This document shows positions 13,460-22,237 of a DNA stretch of 25,305 nt, piece by piece. Position 1 is the stretch's first letter. The number at the start of each line of letters is the position of its first letter. Under the pieces are notes generated by a model that was not told where the DNA came from, did not search any database, and worked only from the letters and a program-made list of their open reading frames with translations. The position numbers and the translations under genes are program-made. The stretch comes from Pseudomonadota bacterium (GTDB lineage: Bacteria > Pseudomonadota > Gammaproteobacteria > Burkholderiales > Rhodocyclaceae), in NCBI GenBank assembly GCA_023459095.1, contig JAEWVQ010000347.1, forward strand, positions 1 to 25,305, in the 5' to 3' direction.

Positions 13460-14629
13460 TCATGCCCGCAGGCCGCGGGCCAGATCCACCTTCAGATCCT
13501 CGATCGACTCCAGCCCGACCGCGACGCGCAGCAAGCCATCGCCTATCCCCGCCGCCGCGCGCGCCTCGGGCGAGATGCGGCCGTGAGTGGTGGACGCCGG
13601 ATGGGTGATGGTGGTCTTGGTGTCGCCGAGATTGGCGGTGATCGAGATCATTCGCGTCGAATCGACCACGCGCCACGCCGCCGCGCGCCCCCCCTCGACC
13701 TCGAAGCTGACGATGGCGCCACCGCTCTTTTGCTGGCGCATCGCCAGCGCATGCTGCGGATGCGACGCCAGACCGGGGTAATGCACCCGTGCAACACCGG
13801 GTTGCGCCTCGAGCCAGCGCGCGAGTTCGAGCGCGTTCGCCGACTGCGCTTCCATGCGGATGCGCAGCGTCTCCAGCCCCTTCAGGATCACCCAGGCGTT
13901 GAACGGCGACAGCGACGGTCCCGCGGTGCGCAGGAACTTGAACACCTCGTCGGTGACCGCGCGCCGGCCGGCGACCGCACCGCCGAGCACGCGCCCCTGG
14001 CCGTCCAGATACTTGGTTGCCGAATGCACCACCACGTCGGCGCCGAGTGCGAGCGGACGCTGCAGAGCCGGGGTGCAGAAGCAGTTATCCACCGCGAGCA
14101 GGGCCCCGGCCTCATGGGCAATCGCCGCCACTGCGGCGATATCGACCACTTCGGTGAGCGGATTGGACGGCGTCTCGACGAAGAACAGGCGGGTGCGCGG
14201 CCGCAGCGCATCGCGGTAGGCGTCGAGGTCGGTCGCCGGCACGAAGCTGGTCTCGATGCCGAACTTGCCCATGATGCCGCCGAGCAGCTGCTGGGTGGCG
14301 CCGAACAGGCCGCGCGAGGCGACGATGTGATCCCCGGCCTGCAGCGTGCCCATCACCAGCGACAGGATCGCCGACATCCCCGACGCGGTGGCGACGCAGG
14401 CCTCCGCACCTTCGAGCGCCGCCAGCCGGGTCTGCATCGCGCTCACCGTCGGGTTGGAGAAGCGCGCATAGACGTTGCCCTCCTCCTCGCCGGCAAAACG
14501 CGCCGCGGCCTGGGCGGCGTTGCGGAACACGAAGCTCGAGGTGAGGTACATCGCCTCGCTGTGCTCGTTGAACTGGCTGCGGTCGATGCCCGCGCGTACC
14601 GCCAGCGTGTCGAAGTCGAACTCGTCCAT
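13460..14629 (-). CDS. metZ: O-succinylhomoserine sulfhydrylase
   Basis: This PLP enzyme of the Cys/Met metabolism family makes homocysteine directly from O-succinylhomoserine and sulfide. From the ATG at 14629 it has 389 residues starting MDEFDFDTLAVRAGIDRSQ. Key segments: YARFSNPTVSAMQ, TASGMSAILS, the PLP-stacking region VETPSNP, DNCFCTP, and the Schiff-base lysine Lys206 in SATKYLDGQGR. A GTG at 14644 would add five residues and is less likely. The acyl group (succinyl rather than acetyl) is inferred from MetZ-like sequence and from the position after purF, which is the metZ place in Pseudomonas. It is the last gene of the long minus-strand cluster. Confidence 0.93.
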   Translation of the reverse strand: MDEFDFDTLAVRAGIDRSQFNEHSEAMYLTSSFVFRNAAQAAARFAGEEEGNVYARFSNPTVSAMQTRLAALEGAEACVATASGMSAILSLVMGTLQAGDHIVASRGLFGATQQLLGGIMGKFGIETSFVPATDLDAYRDALRPRTRLFFVETPSNPLTEVVDIAAVAAIAHEAGALLAVDNCFCTPALQRPLALGADVVVHSATKYLDGQGRVLGGAVAGRRAVTDEVFKFLRTAGPSLSPFNAWVILKGLETLRIRMEAQSANALELARWLEAQPGVARVHYPGLASHPQHALAMRQQKSGGAIVSFEVEGGRAAAWRVVDSTRMISITANLGDTKTTITHPASTTHGRISPEARAAAGIGDGLLRVAVGLESIEDLKVDLARGLRA

Positions 14630-14648
14630 GTCGCCGCTCGTCACCGGT

Positions 14649-16178
14649 TCACTGTTCCGGATGAGTGATCAGGTTGAGGTCGAGCTGGCCATCCTCGCCG
14701 TCGTCGCGCACCACGGACTTGGCCTCGCCGCGCTTGTTCTCGATTCCGCTCAGGTATTCCACGGTGATGTCGCCGGTGACGTAATGGCCGTCGAAGCACG
14801 AGGTCTCGAAGAAGCGGATCGCCGGGTTGAGCGCGCTCACCGAGGCTTTCAGATCGTCCAGATCCTGATAGATCAGGCCGTCGGCGCCGATCGCCTGGCA
14901 GATCTCGTCTTCGCTGCGGTCCGACGCGATCAGTTCGGCGCGAGTCGGCATATCGATGCCGTACACGTTGGCGTAGCGCACCGGAGGCGCCGCCGAGGCC
15001 AGATAGACCTTGGTCGCGCCAGCCTCGCGCGCCATGTTGACGATCTCCTTGCTGGTCGTGCCGCGCACGATGGAGTCGTCGACCAGCAGCACGCTCTTGC
15101 CCTTGAATTCCTGGTGGATGGTGTTGAGCTTCTGTCGCACGGATTTCTTGCGCGTGGCCTGCCCCGGCATGATGAAGGTGCGGCCGATGTAGCGATTCTT
15201 GACGAAGCCCTCGCGGTACGGCAGGCCGAGGCGGTGCGCCATCTCCATCGCCGACGGCCGGCTCGAATCGGGGATCGGAATCACGACGTCGATGTGCACG
15301 TGCGGCAGGGTGCGCTTCATCTTCTCGGCGAGGTATTCGCCCATCTTCACCCGCGACTCGTACACCGACACGCCGTCGATGATCGAATCCGGGCGCGCCA
15401 GATAGACGAACTCGAACATGCACGGCGCCTCCACCGTCTTCTCCGCGCACTGGCGGCTGTGGAACCGCCCCGCGGTGTCGACCAGCACCGCCTCGCCGGG
15501 CGCCACGTCGCGCAGCAGCTTGAAGCCGAGCACGTCGAGCGCGACCGACTCGGAGGCCACCAGCCAGTCGGTGCCGTCAGCGGTGTCGCTGCGCCCGATC
15601 ACCAGCGGGCGGATGCCGTAAGGATCGCGGAAGGCGAGCAGGCCGTAGCCGGCGATCATCACCACCACGGCATAGGCGCCGCGGCAGCGCCGATGCACCC
15701 CGGCGACCGCGCGGAACACCGCGTCCTCGTCGAGCTTGAGGCCGTTGCACGCGGCCTGCAGCTCGTGCGCGAGTACGTTGAGCAACACCTCCGAATCGGA
15801 GTTGGTGTTGATGTGGCGCAGGTCGGCGAGGAACATCTCGCGCTTGAGCTCTTCGGCATTGGTCAGATTGCCGTTGTGCGCCAGCAGCAGGCCGAACGGC
15901 GAATTGACGTAGAAGGGCTGGGCCTCGGCGGCGTTATAGGCCGAACCGGCGGTCGGGTAGCGCACATGGCCGATGCCCCAGTTGCCTTCGAGGTTGCGCA
16001 TGTTGCGGGTGCGGAACACGTCGCGCACCAGGCCGGAGCCCTTGTGCATGTGAAAGCGTCCGCCCTCCGACGTCGCGATGCCGGCCATGTCCTGGCCGCG
16101 ATGCTGCAGCACCTGCAGGCCGTCGTAGAGCAACTGATTGACCGGGGTGGTCGCAACGACCCCAAGAATTCCGCACAT
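14649..16178 (-). CDS. purF: Amidophosphoribosyltransferase
   Basis: PurF catalyses the first step of purine synthesis, making 5-phosphoribosylamine from PRPP and glutamine. The 509-residue protein starts MCGILGVV, so Cys2 becomes the N-terminal nucleophile of the glutaminase domain (about 1-235) with no propeptide. The phosphoribosyltransferase domain carries the PRPP loop VLLVDDSIVRGTT at 363-375. Length and motifs are those of the E. coli type. It lies 12 bases after cvpA, an order conserved in many proteobacteria, and 19 bases before the preferred metZ start. Purine (PurR-like) control sites are not obvious. Confidence 0.98.
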   Translation of the reverse strand: MCGILGVVATTPVNQLLYDGLQVLQHRGQDMAGIATSEGGRFHMHKGSGLVRDVFRTRNMRNLEGNWGIGHVRYPTAGSAYNAAEAQPFYVNSPFGLLLAHNGNLTNAEELKREMFLADLRHINTNSDSEVLLNVLAHELQAACNGLKLDEDAVFRAVAGVHRRCRGAYAVVVMIAGYGLLAFRDPYGIRPLVIGRSDTADGTDWLVASESVALDVLGFKLLRDVAPGEAVLVDTAGRFHSRQCAEKTVEAPCMFEFVYLARPDSIIDGVSVYESRVKMGEYLAEKMKRTLPHVHIDVVIPIPDSSRPSAMEMAHRLGLPYREGFVKNRYIGRTFIMPGQATRKKSVRQKLNTIHQEFKGKSVLLVDDSIVRGTTSKEIVNMAREAGATKVYLASAAPPVRYANVYGIDMPTRAELIASDRSEDEICQAIGADGLIYQDLDDLKASVSALNPAIRFFETSCFDGHYVTGDITVEYLSGIENKRGEAKSVVRDDGEDGQLDLNLITHPEQ

Positions 16179-16190
16179 GAAAAGCCCTGC

Positions 16191-16682
16191 CTATCTGAAA
16201 CGAATCCTGGTGGCGACCGCATCGGGCAGCCACGGTTTGGCGGCAATCACCGCCGTTTCGAGTGGCGGCGAGAACATCGCGTTGGCCCACCAGGCCTCGC
16301 GCGACACGCCCACCAATCCACCGAGCAACACCACTGCGAACGCGATCGCTAGGCCGCGCGCAAGCCCGAACAGGGCACCACAAAAACGGTCCATCGTCCC
16401 CAGCCCGACCGCGCGCAGCAACTCGCGCAGCAGGTAGCGCAGCAAGGCCGCAATCAGCAGTACGGCGACGAACACCAGCGCGAACCCCGCCACCTGCCGC
16501 CACGCCGGCTCGACGATAAAGCCGCGCAACAGGCCTGCGGCCTCGCCGGCAAAGCGCCAGCCGGCGAGCGCGGCGAGCACCCAGGCGAGCATCGCCATCA
16601 CCTCGCTGACCAGCCCGCGCCATAGCCCGATGGCCGCCGAGAGCGCAAGTACGGCCAGGAAGACATAGTCGAAAACGGTCAT
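16191..16682 (-). CDS. cvpA: CvpA family inner-membrane protein
   Basis: The ATG at 16682 gives a 163-residue protein starting MTVFDYVFLAVLAL, the normal CvpA length; the frame is open further upstream but that extension overlaps dedD. About four hydrophobic segments are visible (near residues 4-24, 27-45, 62-82 and 102-124). CvpA was named for colicin V production; later work ties it to envelope stress tolerance, and its molecular role is unknown. It sits between dedD and purF, exactly as in E. coli. No clear ribosome site is seen and only 10 bases separate it from dedD, so it is probably translationally coupled. Confidence 0.93.
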   Translation of the reverse strand: MTVFDYVFLAVLALSAAIGLWRGLVSEVMAMLAWVLAALAGWRFAGEAAGLLRGFIVEPAWRQVAGFALVFVAVLLIAALLRYLLRELLRAVGLGTMDRFCGALFGLARGLAIAFAVVLLGGLVGVSREAWWANAMFSPPLETAVIAAKPWLPDAVATRIRFR

Positions 16683-16692
16683 GCGAACGGGG

Positions 16693-17358
16693 TCAGCGCG
16701 GTGCCAGCACCGGATTCTGCCCCTGCGCCCGGAGGCGGGCCGCAGCACTCTCGGCCTCGCTGCGGGTGCGGAATGGGCCGACACGAACACGGGTTACAGT
16801 CCCCGCTTTTTCAGTGTAGGCGGCAAAACCGAGTTTCTTCAGTTCGGCGCCAAGCGCGCCGGCCTTGGCCCCATCGCTGAACGCGCCGATCTGCAGCACG
16901 AAGCCCTCGGCCGCCACCGGTGCCGCGGCAGCAGGCGGCGATGCGCCGTCGAGAATGGCGCGCACGCGCGCTGCCTCATCGGCACCCGCCGCCGGTTCGG
17001 CAGCCGTTGTCGCAGGCTTGGAGCTCGCTCCCGGCGCGGCGGGGGTGGCAGCGGGGGCCGGCGCAGGCTTGGGCGCGGCGGCTGGCGGTGCCGGGGCAGC
17101 GGGCGCCGGACTCGGCGGCTGCTCGACGGGAGCAGGCGCGATCTGCGGCTCGGGCTCTTCACGGCCGACGATGGGCCGCCCTTTCTCGCCGGCGGCGTCG
17201 CGATCGGGAATGGAAACCTGGATGTCCTGACTCGGCCCCGGCGGCTCCTGCTCCATCACCATCGGCAGCACGATGGCAGCGAGCAGCGCCAGCGCGGCAG
17301 CGCCGACGAGGCGGCGGCGGGCCCGCTTCTTGATGTCGAGGTTGTCTGTGTCGCTCAC
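16693..17358 (-). CDS. dedD: SPOR-domain cell-division protein (DedD-like)
   Basis: This 221-residue protein has a short basic cytoplasmic start (DIKKRARRRL), one membrane span (about 17-35), a long Pro/Ala-rich periplasmic linker (about 70-145) and a C-terminal SPOR domain (about 150-221; FVLQIGAFSDGAKAGAL, then VTRVRVGPFRTRSEAE). SPOR domains bind denuded glycan strands at the division septum. Membrane topology and the place between folC and cvpA match E. coli dedD, hence the name. It starts 13 bases after folC. The linker is low in complexity and probably varies between strains. Confidence 0.9.
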   Translation of the reverse strand: MSDTDNLDIKKRARRRLVGAAALALLAAIVLPMVMEQEPPGPSQDIQVSIPDRDAAGEKGRPIVGREEPEPQIAPAPVEQPPSPAPAAPAPPAAAPKPAPAPAATPAAPGASSKPATTAAEPAAGADEAARVRAILDGASPPAAAAPVAAEGFVLQIGAFSDGAKAGALGAELKKLGFAAYTEKAGTVTRVRVGPFRTRSEAESAAARLRAQGQNPVLAPR

Positions 17359-17371
17359 CCGAAAACCTCAA

Positions 17372-18691
17372 TCAGTGCTGTTCGGCACGAATCTGCGCAA
17401 GCACGTCAGCCACGGTCAGGAAGGAACCAAAGGCGACGATTCTATCACCCTCGGCAGCGCTTTTCCGGGCCGCGGCGAAGGCTTCCGCGGGTGAGGCGAA
17501 GCAGCGCACGTCGGCGTCGATGTCGAGTGCGCGCAGACGCAGCGCGAGCTCTTCCGCCGGCAGGCCGCGCGGACCCGGCAGGTCGGCGAGCAGCCAGTGA
17601 TCGACGCGCTCCTGCATGCGCCGCAGCACACCCTCGACGTCCTTGTCGCCGAGCATGCCGAGCACCGCCCAGGTCTCCGGATAGAAGCCCATGCCTCCCA
17701 GATTTTCAGCGAGCACGCCGGCGGCTTGCGGATTGTGGGCGACGTCGAGGACTACCGCCGGGCGCCCCGGCAGCACCTGAAAGCGCCCCGGCACCTCGAC
17801 CAGCATCAGCCCCTGGCGCACCGCCTGCATCGACACCGGGATGCGCGCGCGCAGGGTGTCGAGCGCGGTGAGTACGGCGGAGGCGTTGAGCAGTTGGTTG
17901 GCGCCGCGCAATGCCGGATAGGCCAGCCCGCCGCGCTTGACCAGCGCCCCCGCGGGACCCGGCTGTTCATAGCGCCAGTAGCCCCACTGCTGGCGATCGC
18001 CGCCGAAACCGAAATCGCGCCCGCTGACCCACAGCTGCGCACCGATCGCCTGCGCGTGCGCGAGCAGGCTGGCCGGCGGCTGCGGATCGCCGCACACCGC
18101 CGGACGGCCGGTGCGGAAGATGCCTGCCTTCTCGAAACCGATGGCCTCGCGGGTGTCGCCGAGATAGTCCATGTGGTCCATCGCCACCCCGGTGACGATG
18201 GCGCAGTCGGCGTCGACCACATTGACCGCGTCGAGCCGGCCGCCGAGCCCGACCTCGAGCACGATGACCTCGGGGGCTGCACGACGGAACACTTCCCAGG
18301 CGGCGAGCGTGCCGTGCTCGAAATAAGTCAGCGGAATATCGCCGCGCGCCGCCTCGACTGCGGCGAAGGCGGCGACCAGCTGCGCATCGTCCACGTCCTT
18401 GCCACCGACGCGCACGCGCTCGTTGTAGCGCAGCAGGTGCGGCGAGGTATACACGCCGACACGATAGCCCTCGGCGAGCAGGATGGCTTCGAGCATGGCG
18501 CAGGTCGAACCCTTGCCGTTGGTGCCGCCGACGGTGATCACCACCGCTTCGGGATCGCCCCCCAGGGCCGCGCGCACCTGCTGCACGCGCTCCAGCCCCA
18601 GGCGGATGGCTTGGCCGTGGCGCGCCTCGAGCAGCGCAAGCCAGCCCGCCAGCGTCTGCGGCAGGCCCGCGTCAGAAATTTCAGGCGACAT
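17372..18691 (-). CDS. folC: Dihydrofolate synthase / folylpolyglutamate synthase
   Basis: FolC adds glutamate to dihydropteroate and then extends the folate glutamate tail, using ATP. The 439-residue protein has the Mur-ligase-type P-loop VGGTNGKGS (54-62), YTSPHLLRYNERVRV, and the EVGLGGRLDAVN and MDHMDYLG segments, with a C-terminal domain containing LDVAHNPQAA. The ATG at 18691 lies inside the end of accD (11-base overlap), so translation is coupled. The accD-folC-dedD-cvpA-purF order equals that of E. coli. Confidence 0.97.
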   Translation of the reverse strand: MSPEISDAGLPQTLAGWLALLEARHGQAIRLGLERVQQVRAALGGDPEAVVITVGGTNGKGSTCAMLEAILLAEGYRVGVYTSPHLLRYNERVRVGGKDVDDAQLVAAFAAVEAARGDIPLTYFEHGTLAAWEVFRRAAPEVIVLEVGLGGRLDAVNVVDADCAIVTGVAMDHMDYLGDTREAIGFEKAGIFRTGRPAVCGDPQPPASLLAHAQAIGAQLWVSGRDFGFGGDRQQWGYWRYEQPGPAGALVKRGGLAYPALRGANQLLNASAVLTALDTLRARIPVSMQAVRQGLMLVEVPGRFQVLPGRPAVVLDVAHNPQAAGVLAENLGGMGFYPETWAVLGMLGDKDVEGVLRRMQERVDHWLLADLPGPRGLPAEELALRLRALDIDADVRCFASPAEAFAAARKSAAEGDRIVAFGSFLTVADVLAQIRAEQH

Positions 18692-19556
18692 TGACCGAGG
18701 GCTGGCGGGTCATCAGGGTGAGCAGTTCGGCGATCCGCGCGCGCATCTCGCGGCGGTCGACGATCATGTCGATCGCGCCCTTTTCGATCAGGAACTCGGA
18801 GCGCTGGAAGCCTTCCGGCAGTTTCTCGCGCACGGTCTGCTCGATCACGCGCGGGCCGGCAAAGCCGATCAGCGCGCCGGGCTCGGCGATCACCACGTCG
18901 CCCATGAACGCGAAACTGGCCGACACCCCACCCATGGTCGGGTCGGTGAGCACGGTGATGAACGGCAGCTTGCGCTGCGCGAGTTGGGTGATCGCGGCGG
19001 TGGTCTTGGCCATCTGCATCAGCGAGAACAGCCCCTCCTGCATGCGCGCGCCGCCGGTGGCGGTGATGCAGATGAAGGGCAGGCGCTGCTCGAGCGCGGC
19101 CTTGGCGCCGCGCACGAAGCGCTCACCGACCACCGAGCCCATGGAGCCGCCGAGAAACTCGAACTCGAAGCACGCCACCACCACCGGCACGGTGAGGATC
19201 GCGCCCTGCATCACCACCATGGCGTCGGCTTCGCCGGTGTCGGACTGCGCGCTCGACAGGCGCTCGGGGTACTTGCGCGAATCCTTGAACTTGAGCGGAT
19301 CGACCGGGATCACCTCGGCGCCGATCTCGAAGCGGCCTTCGGCATCGAGCAGCTGATCGAGGCGCGCGCGCGCGCGCAGGCGCTGATGGTGGCCGCACTT
19401 GGGGCACACGCTCTGGTTGCTCTCGAGATCGGAGCGGTAGAGCACCGCTTCACACGACGGACACTTGCTCCACAGCCCTTCGGGGATGGATTTGTTGCGC
19501 TCGGCGGATGCGCTGCGCTTGATCTTCGGCGGCAGCAGTTTCTGAAGCCAGCTCAT
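18681..19556 (-). CDS. accD: Acetyl-CoA carboxylase carboxyltransferase subunit beta
   Basis: AccD pairs with AccA to transfer CO2 from biotin to acetyl-CoA, the first step of fatty acid synthesis. From the ATG at 19556 it has 291 residues (MSWLQKLLPPKIKRS). The N-terminal zinc ribbon is complete with Cys32, Cys35, Cys51 and Cys54. The crotonase-type core shows GGSMGSVVGERF, TATGGARMQEG, and DPTMGGVSASFAFMGD. Its ATG overlaps the trpA stop as ATGA, so translation is coupled; its end overlaps folC. The frame continues upstream inside trpA, but that extension is not real. Confidence 0.98.
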   Translation of the reverse strand: MSWLQKLLPPKIKRSASAERNKSIPEGLWSKCPSCEAVLYRSDLESNQSVCPKCGHHQRLRARARLDQLLDAEGRFEIGAEVIPVDPLKFKDSRKYPERLSSAQSDTGEADAMVVMQGAILTVPVVVACFEFEFLGGSMGSVVGERFVRGAKAALEQRLPFICITATGGARMQEGLFSLMQMAKTTAAITQLAQRKLPFITVLTDPTMGGVSASFAFMGDVVIAEPGALIGFAGPRVIEQTVREKLPEGFQRSEFLIEKGAIDMIVDRREMRARIAELLTLMTRQPSVNVA

Positions 19557-20368
19557 CGGTTCGCTCCGGGGAGTTCGTCGAGCGCGGCACGGATGCCGCG
19601 CACGAAGGAAGTGACATTGGCGACCACCTGGTCGGCTGCGCTGCGTTCGATTTCCTCGATGATCCGGCTGCCGATCACCACCGCATCGGCGATCGCGCCG
19701 ATGCGCCGGGCGCTGTCGGCGTCGCGGATACCGAAGCCCACGCCCACCGGCATGCCGACCGCAGCACGGATGCGGGGGATGCGTGCTGCGATCTCGTCGA
19801 AATCGAGCGCGCCCTTGCCGGTCACGCCCTTCAGCGAGACGTAGTAGATGTAGCCGCTGCCGATGCGCGCGACGTCGGCAAAGCGCGCCTCGGTCGAGGT
19901 CGGCGCCAGCAGAAAGATCGGATCGAGCGCGGCGCCGCGCATCGCACCGGCGAAGGCCTCGCACTCTTCCGGCGGGTAGTCGACGACGAGCACGCCATCG
20001 ACCCCGGCAGCGGCGGCCTCGGCAGCGAACGGCGCGACGCCCATGGCCTCGATCGGGTTGGCGTAGCCCATCAGCACCACCGGGGTGGCGGTATCGGTGG
20101 CGCGGAACGCGCGCACGAGGTCGAACACCTTGCGCAGGGTCATGCCCTGGGCGAGCGCGCGCTCGGAGGCGCGCTGGATGGTCGGGCCGTCGGCCATCGG
20201 ATCGGAGAACGGCACGCCCAGCTCGATGATGTCGGCGCCGCCGGCGACCAGCGCGTGCATCAGCGGCACGGTCAGCTCGGGGGCGGGGTCGCCGGCGGTG
20301 ATGAAGGGGATCAGCGCCTTGCGCCCGCTCGCCTGCAGGCGATCAAAGGTAGTCTGGATTTTCGACAT
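19553..20368 (-). CDS. trpA: Tryptophan synthase alpha subunit
   Basis: TrpA cleaves indole-3-glycerol phosphate and passes indole through a tunnel to TrpB. From the ATG at 20368 it is 271 residues, a normal length. The catalytic residues Glu49 (ADIIELGVPFSD) and Asp60 (PMADGPT) are in place, as is the phosphate-binding GFGIRDADSA. The bases before the start read AAGACCTCCGTC and offer no Shine-Dalgarno sequence, so coupling to trpB is likely despite the 44-base gap with a hairpin. The stop overlaps the accD start. Confidence 0.97.
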   Translation of the reverse strand: MSKIQTTFDRLQASGRKALIPFITAGDPAPELTVPLMHALVAGGADIIELGVPFSDPMADGPTIQRASERALAQGMTLRKVFDLVRAFRATDTATPVVLMGYANPIEAMGVAPFAAEAAAAGVDGVLVVDYPPEECEAFAGAMRGAALDPIFLLAPTSTEARFADVARIGSGYIYYVSLKGVTGKGALDFDEIAARIPRIRAAVGMPVGVGFGIRDADSARRIGAIADAVVIGSRIIEEIERSAADQVVANVTSFVRGIRAALDELPGANR

Positions 20369-20385
20369 GACGGAGGTCTTGCGCG

Positions 20386-20406
20386 GCGGGCCGCAACGCG
20401 GCCCGC
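20386..20406 (-). repeat. Hairpin between trpB and trpA
   Basis: GCGGGCCGC and GCGGCCCGC form a perfect 9-bp stem with a 3-base loop, just after the trpB stop. No T tract follows on the transcribed strand. It could protect the trpB message or tune the trpB/trpA ratio. Confidence 0.55.
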
Positions 20407-20412
20407 ACCGGG

Positions 20413-21621
20413 TTAGAACTGGATGCCGGAACGTTCGGCGACCGTGTGCATGTCCTTGTCGCCACGACCGGACAGATTGACGAGCAGGATCTGCTCCTTC
20501 GACAGCGTGGGCGCAAGCTTGGCGGCATAGGCGAGGGCGTGCGAGGACTCCAGCGCGGGGATGATGCCCTCGTAGCGGCACAGGTCGTGGAATGCCTGCA
20601 GGGCTTCGTCGTCGGTCACCGCGACGTACTCCGCACGCTTGGCGTCCTTCAGCCAGGCATGCTCGGGACCAACGCCAGGGTAGTCGAGGCCTGCGGAGAT
20701 CGAATGGGTCTCGATGATCTGGCCGTTCTCGTCCTGCATCAGGTAGGTGCGGTTGCCGTGCAGCACGCCGGCGCGCGCATCGGCGGTCAGCGGCGCGGCA
20801 TGGCGGCCGGTGGCGATGCCCTCGCCCGCGGCCTCGACACCGATCAGGCGCACGCCGGCGACGTCGATGTAGGGATGGAAGATGCCCATCGCATTGGAGC
20901 CACCGCCGACGCAGGCGATCACCGCGTCGGGCTGACGCCCGACGAGCTCGGGCATCTGCACCAGGCATTCCTTGCCGATCACGGTCTGGAAATCGCGCAC
21001 CATCGCCGGATACGGATGCGGGCCGGCGACCGTGCCAATGATGTAGAAGGTGTCGGTGATGTTGGTCACCCAGTCGCGCATCGCCTCGTTGAGCGCATCC
21101 TTGAGCGTCTTCGAGCCGGATTCGACCGGCACCACGGTGGCGCCGAGCAGCTTCATGCGATAGACGTTGGCGGCCTGGCGCTTGACGTCCTCCGCCCCCA
21201 TGTACACCACGCACTCCATGCCGTAGCGCGCGGCAACAGTGGCGGTGGCGACGCCGTGCTGGCCGGCGCCGGTCTCGGCGATCACGCGCGGCTTGCCCAT
21301 GCGCCTGGCGAGCAGCGCCTGGCCGATGCAGTTGTTCACCTTGTGCGCGCCGGTATGATTCAGATCCTCGCGCTTGAGGTAGATCTGCGCGCCCCCGAAC
21401 TTCTCGGTCAGGCGGCGGGCGTGGTAGATCGGGCTCGGCCGCCCCACGTAATGCTTGAGCTCGTACTCGAATTCCGCGACGAAGGCCGGATCGTTGCGGC
21501 AGGCGTCATAGGCCTCGCGCAGCTCGCGCAGCGCCGGGATCAGCGTCTCGGCCACGAAAATGCCGCCGTACGGGCCAAAATGGCCGCGTTCGTCGGGTAA
21601 CTGATAAGGCTGGTCAGCCAT
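20413..21621 (-). CDS. trpB: Tryptophan synthase beta subunit
   Basis: TrpB is the PLP enzyme that joins indole and serine into tryptophan. Key features: GHFGPYGG near the N-terminus, the PLP lysine in HTGAHKVNN (Lys94 from this start), TGAGQHGVATA, and the phosphate-binding CVGGGSNAMG. Two ATGs, 21627 and 21621, are possible; GAGAG (21632-21628) touches the first but lies 6 bases from the second, so 21621 is preferred (402 residues). The start overlaps the trpF end by 8 bases. The order trpF-trpB-trpA is common in proteobacteria. Confidence 0.97.
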   Translation of the reverse strand: MADQPYQLPDERGHFGPYGGIFVAETLIPALRELREAYDACRNDPAFVAEFEYELKHYVGRPSPIYHARRLTEKFGGAQIYLKREDLNHTGAHKVNNCIGQALLARRMGKPRVIAETGAGQHGVATATVAARYGMECVVYMGAEDVKRQAANVYRMKLLGATVVPVESGSKTLKDALNEAMRDWVTNITDTFYIIGTVAGPHPYPAMVRDFQTVIGKECLVQMPELVGRQPDAVIACVGGGSNAMGIFHPYIDVAGVRLIGVEAAGEGIATGRHAAPLTADARAGVLHGNRTYLMQDENGQIIETHSISAGLDYPGVGPEHAWLKDAKRAEYVAVTDDEALQAFHDLCRYEGIIPALESSHALAYAAKLAPTLSKEQILLVNLSGRGDKDMHTVAERSGIQF

Positions 21622-22237
21622 CTGCATCTCTCACTCTGGCAATGAAGGCGGCGATTTTCGCCGCATCCTTGATCCCTTTCGCCGACTCCACGCCGCTCGA
21701 CACATCCACCGCCCACGGGCGCACGCGCCGCACCGCCTCGCCGACGTTGTCGGCGTCGAGGCCACCGGAGAGGATCATCGGCCGTTCGAAGCCGGCCGGA
21801 ATCAGGGACCAGTCGAAGGTTTTGCCGCCGCCGCCATAACCGTCGACGAAGGCATCGAGCAGGATGCCGCGGGCACCCGGGTGAAAAGAGGAGAATTCTA
21901 GCAGATCGACCCCGGGCCGCATCCGCGCCGCCTTGATCCACGGCCGGCCGTAACGCGCACACTCCGCTTCGCCCTCGTCGCCGTGGAACTGCAGCAACTG
22001 CAGTGGCACCGCACGCAGCACCGCGTCGACGAACGCCGGTTCCGGATTCACGAACAGCCCCACCGCAGTGACGAAGGGCGGCAACAGGGCGGCGAGCGCG
22101 GCGGCCTCGTCGGCCGAGACGTTGCGCGGACTGGGCGGATAGAACACGAAGCCGATCGCGTCGGCACCGGCGTGAACCGCGGCGCGCACGTCTTCGGGCC
22201 GGGTCAGGCCGCAGATCTTGATACGGGTACGGAGCAT
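21614..22237 (-). CDS. trpF: Phosphoribosylanthranilate isomerase
   Basis: TrpF converts phosphoribosylanthranilate to the carboxyphenylamino-deoxyribulose phosphate in tryptophan synthesis. The 207-residue protein has the usual KICGLTR start with catalytic Cys9, the central GADAIGFVFYPPSPRNV, the ILLDAFVDGYGGGGKTFDW region containing the general-acid Asp candidate, and the phosphate-binding LSGGLDADNV and DVSSGVES. It is a free-standing TrpF, not fused to TrpC. The ATG directly abuts the truA stop (TGA-ATG), and its end overlaps trpB. No other trp genes (trpE, G, D, C) are in the window. Confidence 0.97.
   Translation of the reverse strand: MLRTRIKICGLTRPEDVRAAVHAGADAIGFVFYPPSPRNVSADEAAALAALLPPFVTAVGLFVNPEPAFVDAVLRAVPLQLLQFHGDEGEAECARYGRPWIKAARMRPGVDLLEFSSFHPGARGILLDAFVDGYGGGGKTFDWSLIPAGFERPMILSGGLDADNVGEAVRRVRPWAVDVSSGVESAKGIKDAAKIAAFIARVRDADG

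Noticed and set aside
19557..19964. Longer accD frame reaching into trpA
   Set aside because: AccD begins MSWLQKLL at 19556, overlapping the trpA stop as ATGA; upstream residues are out-of-frame trpA sequence.
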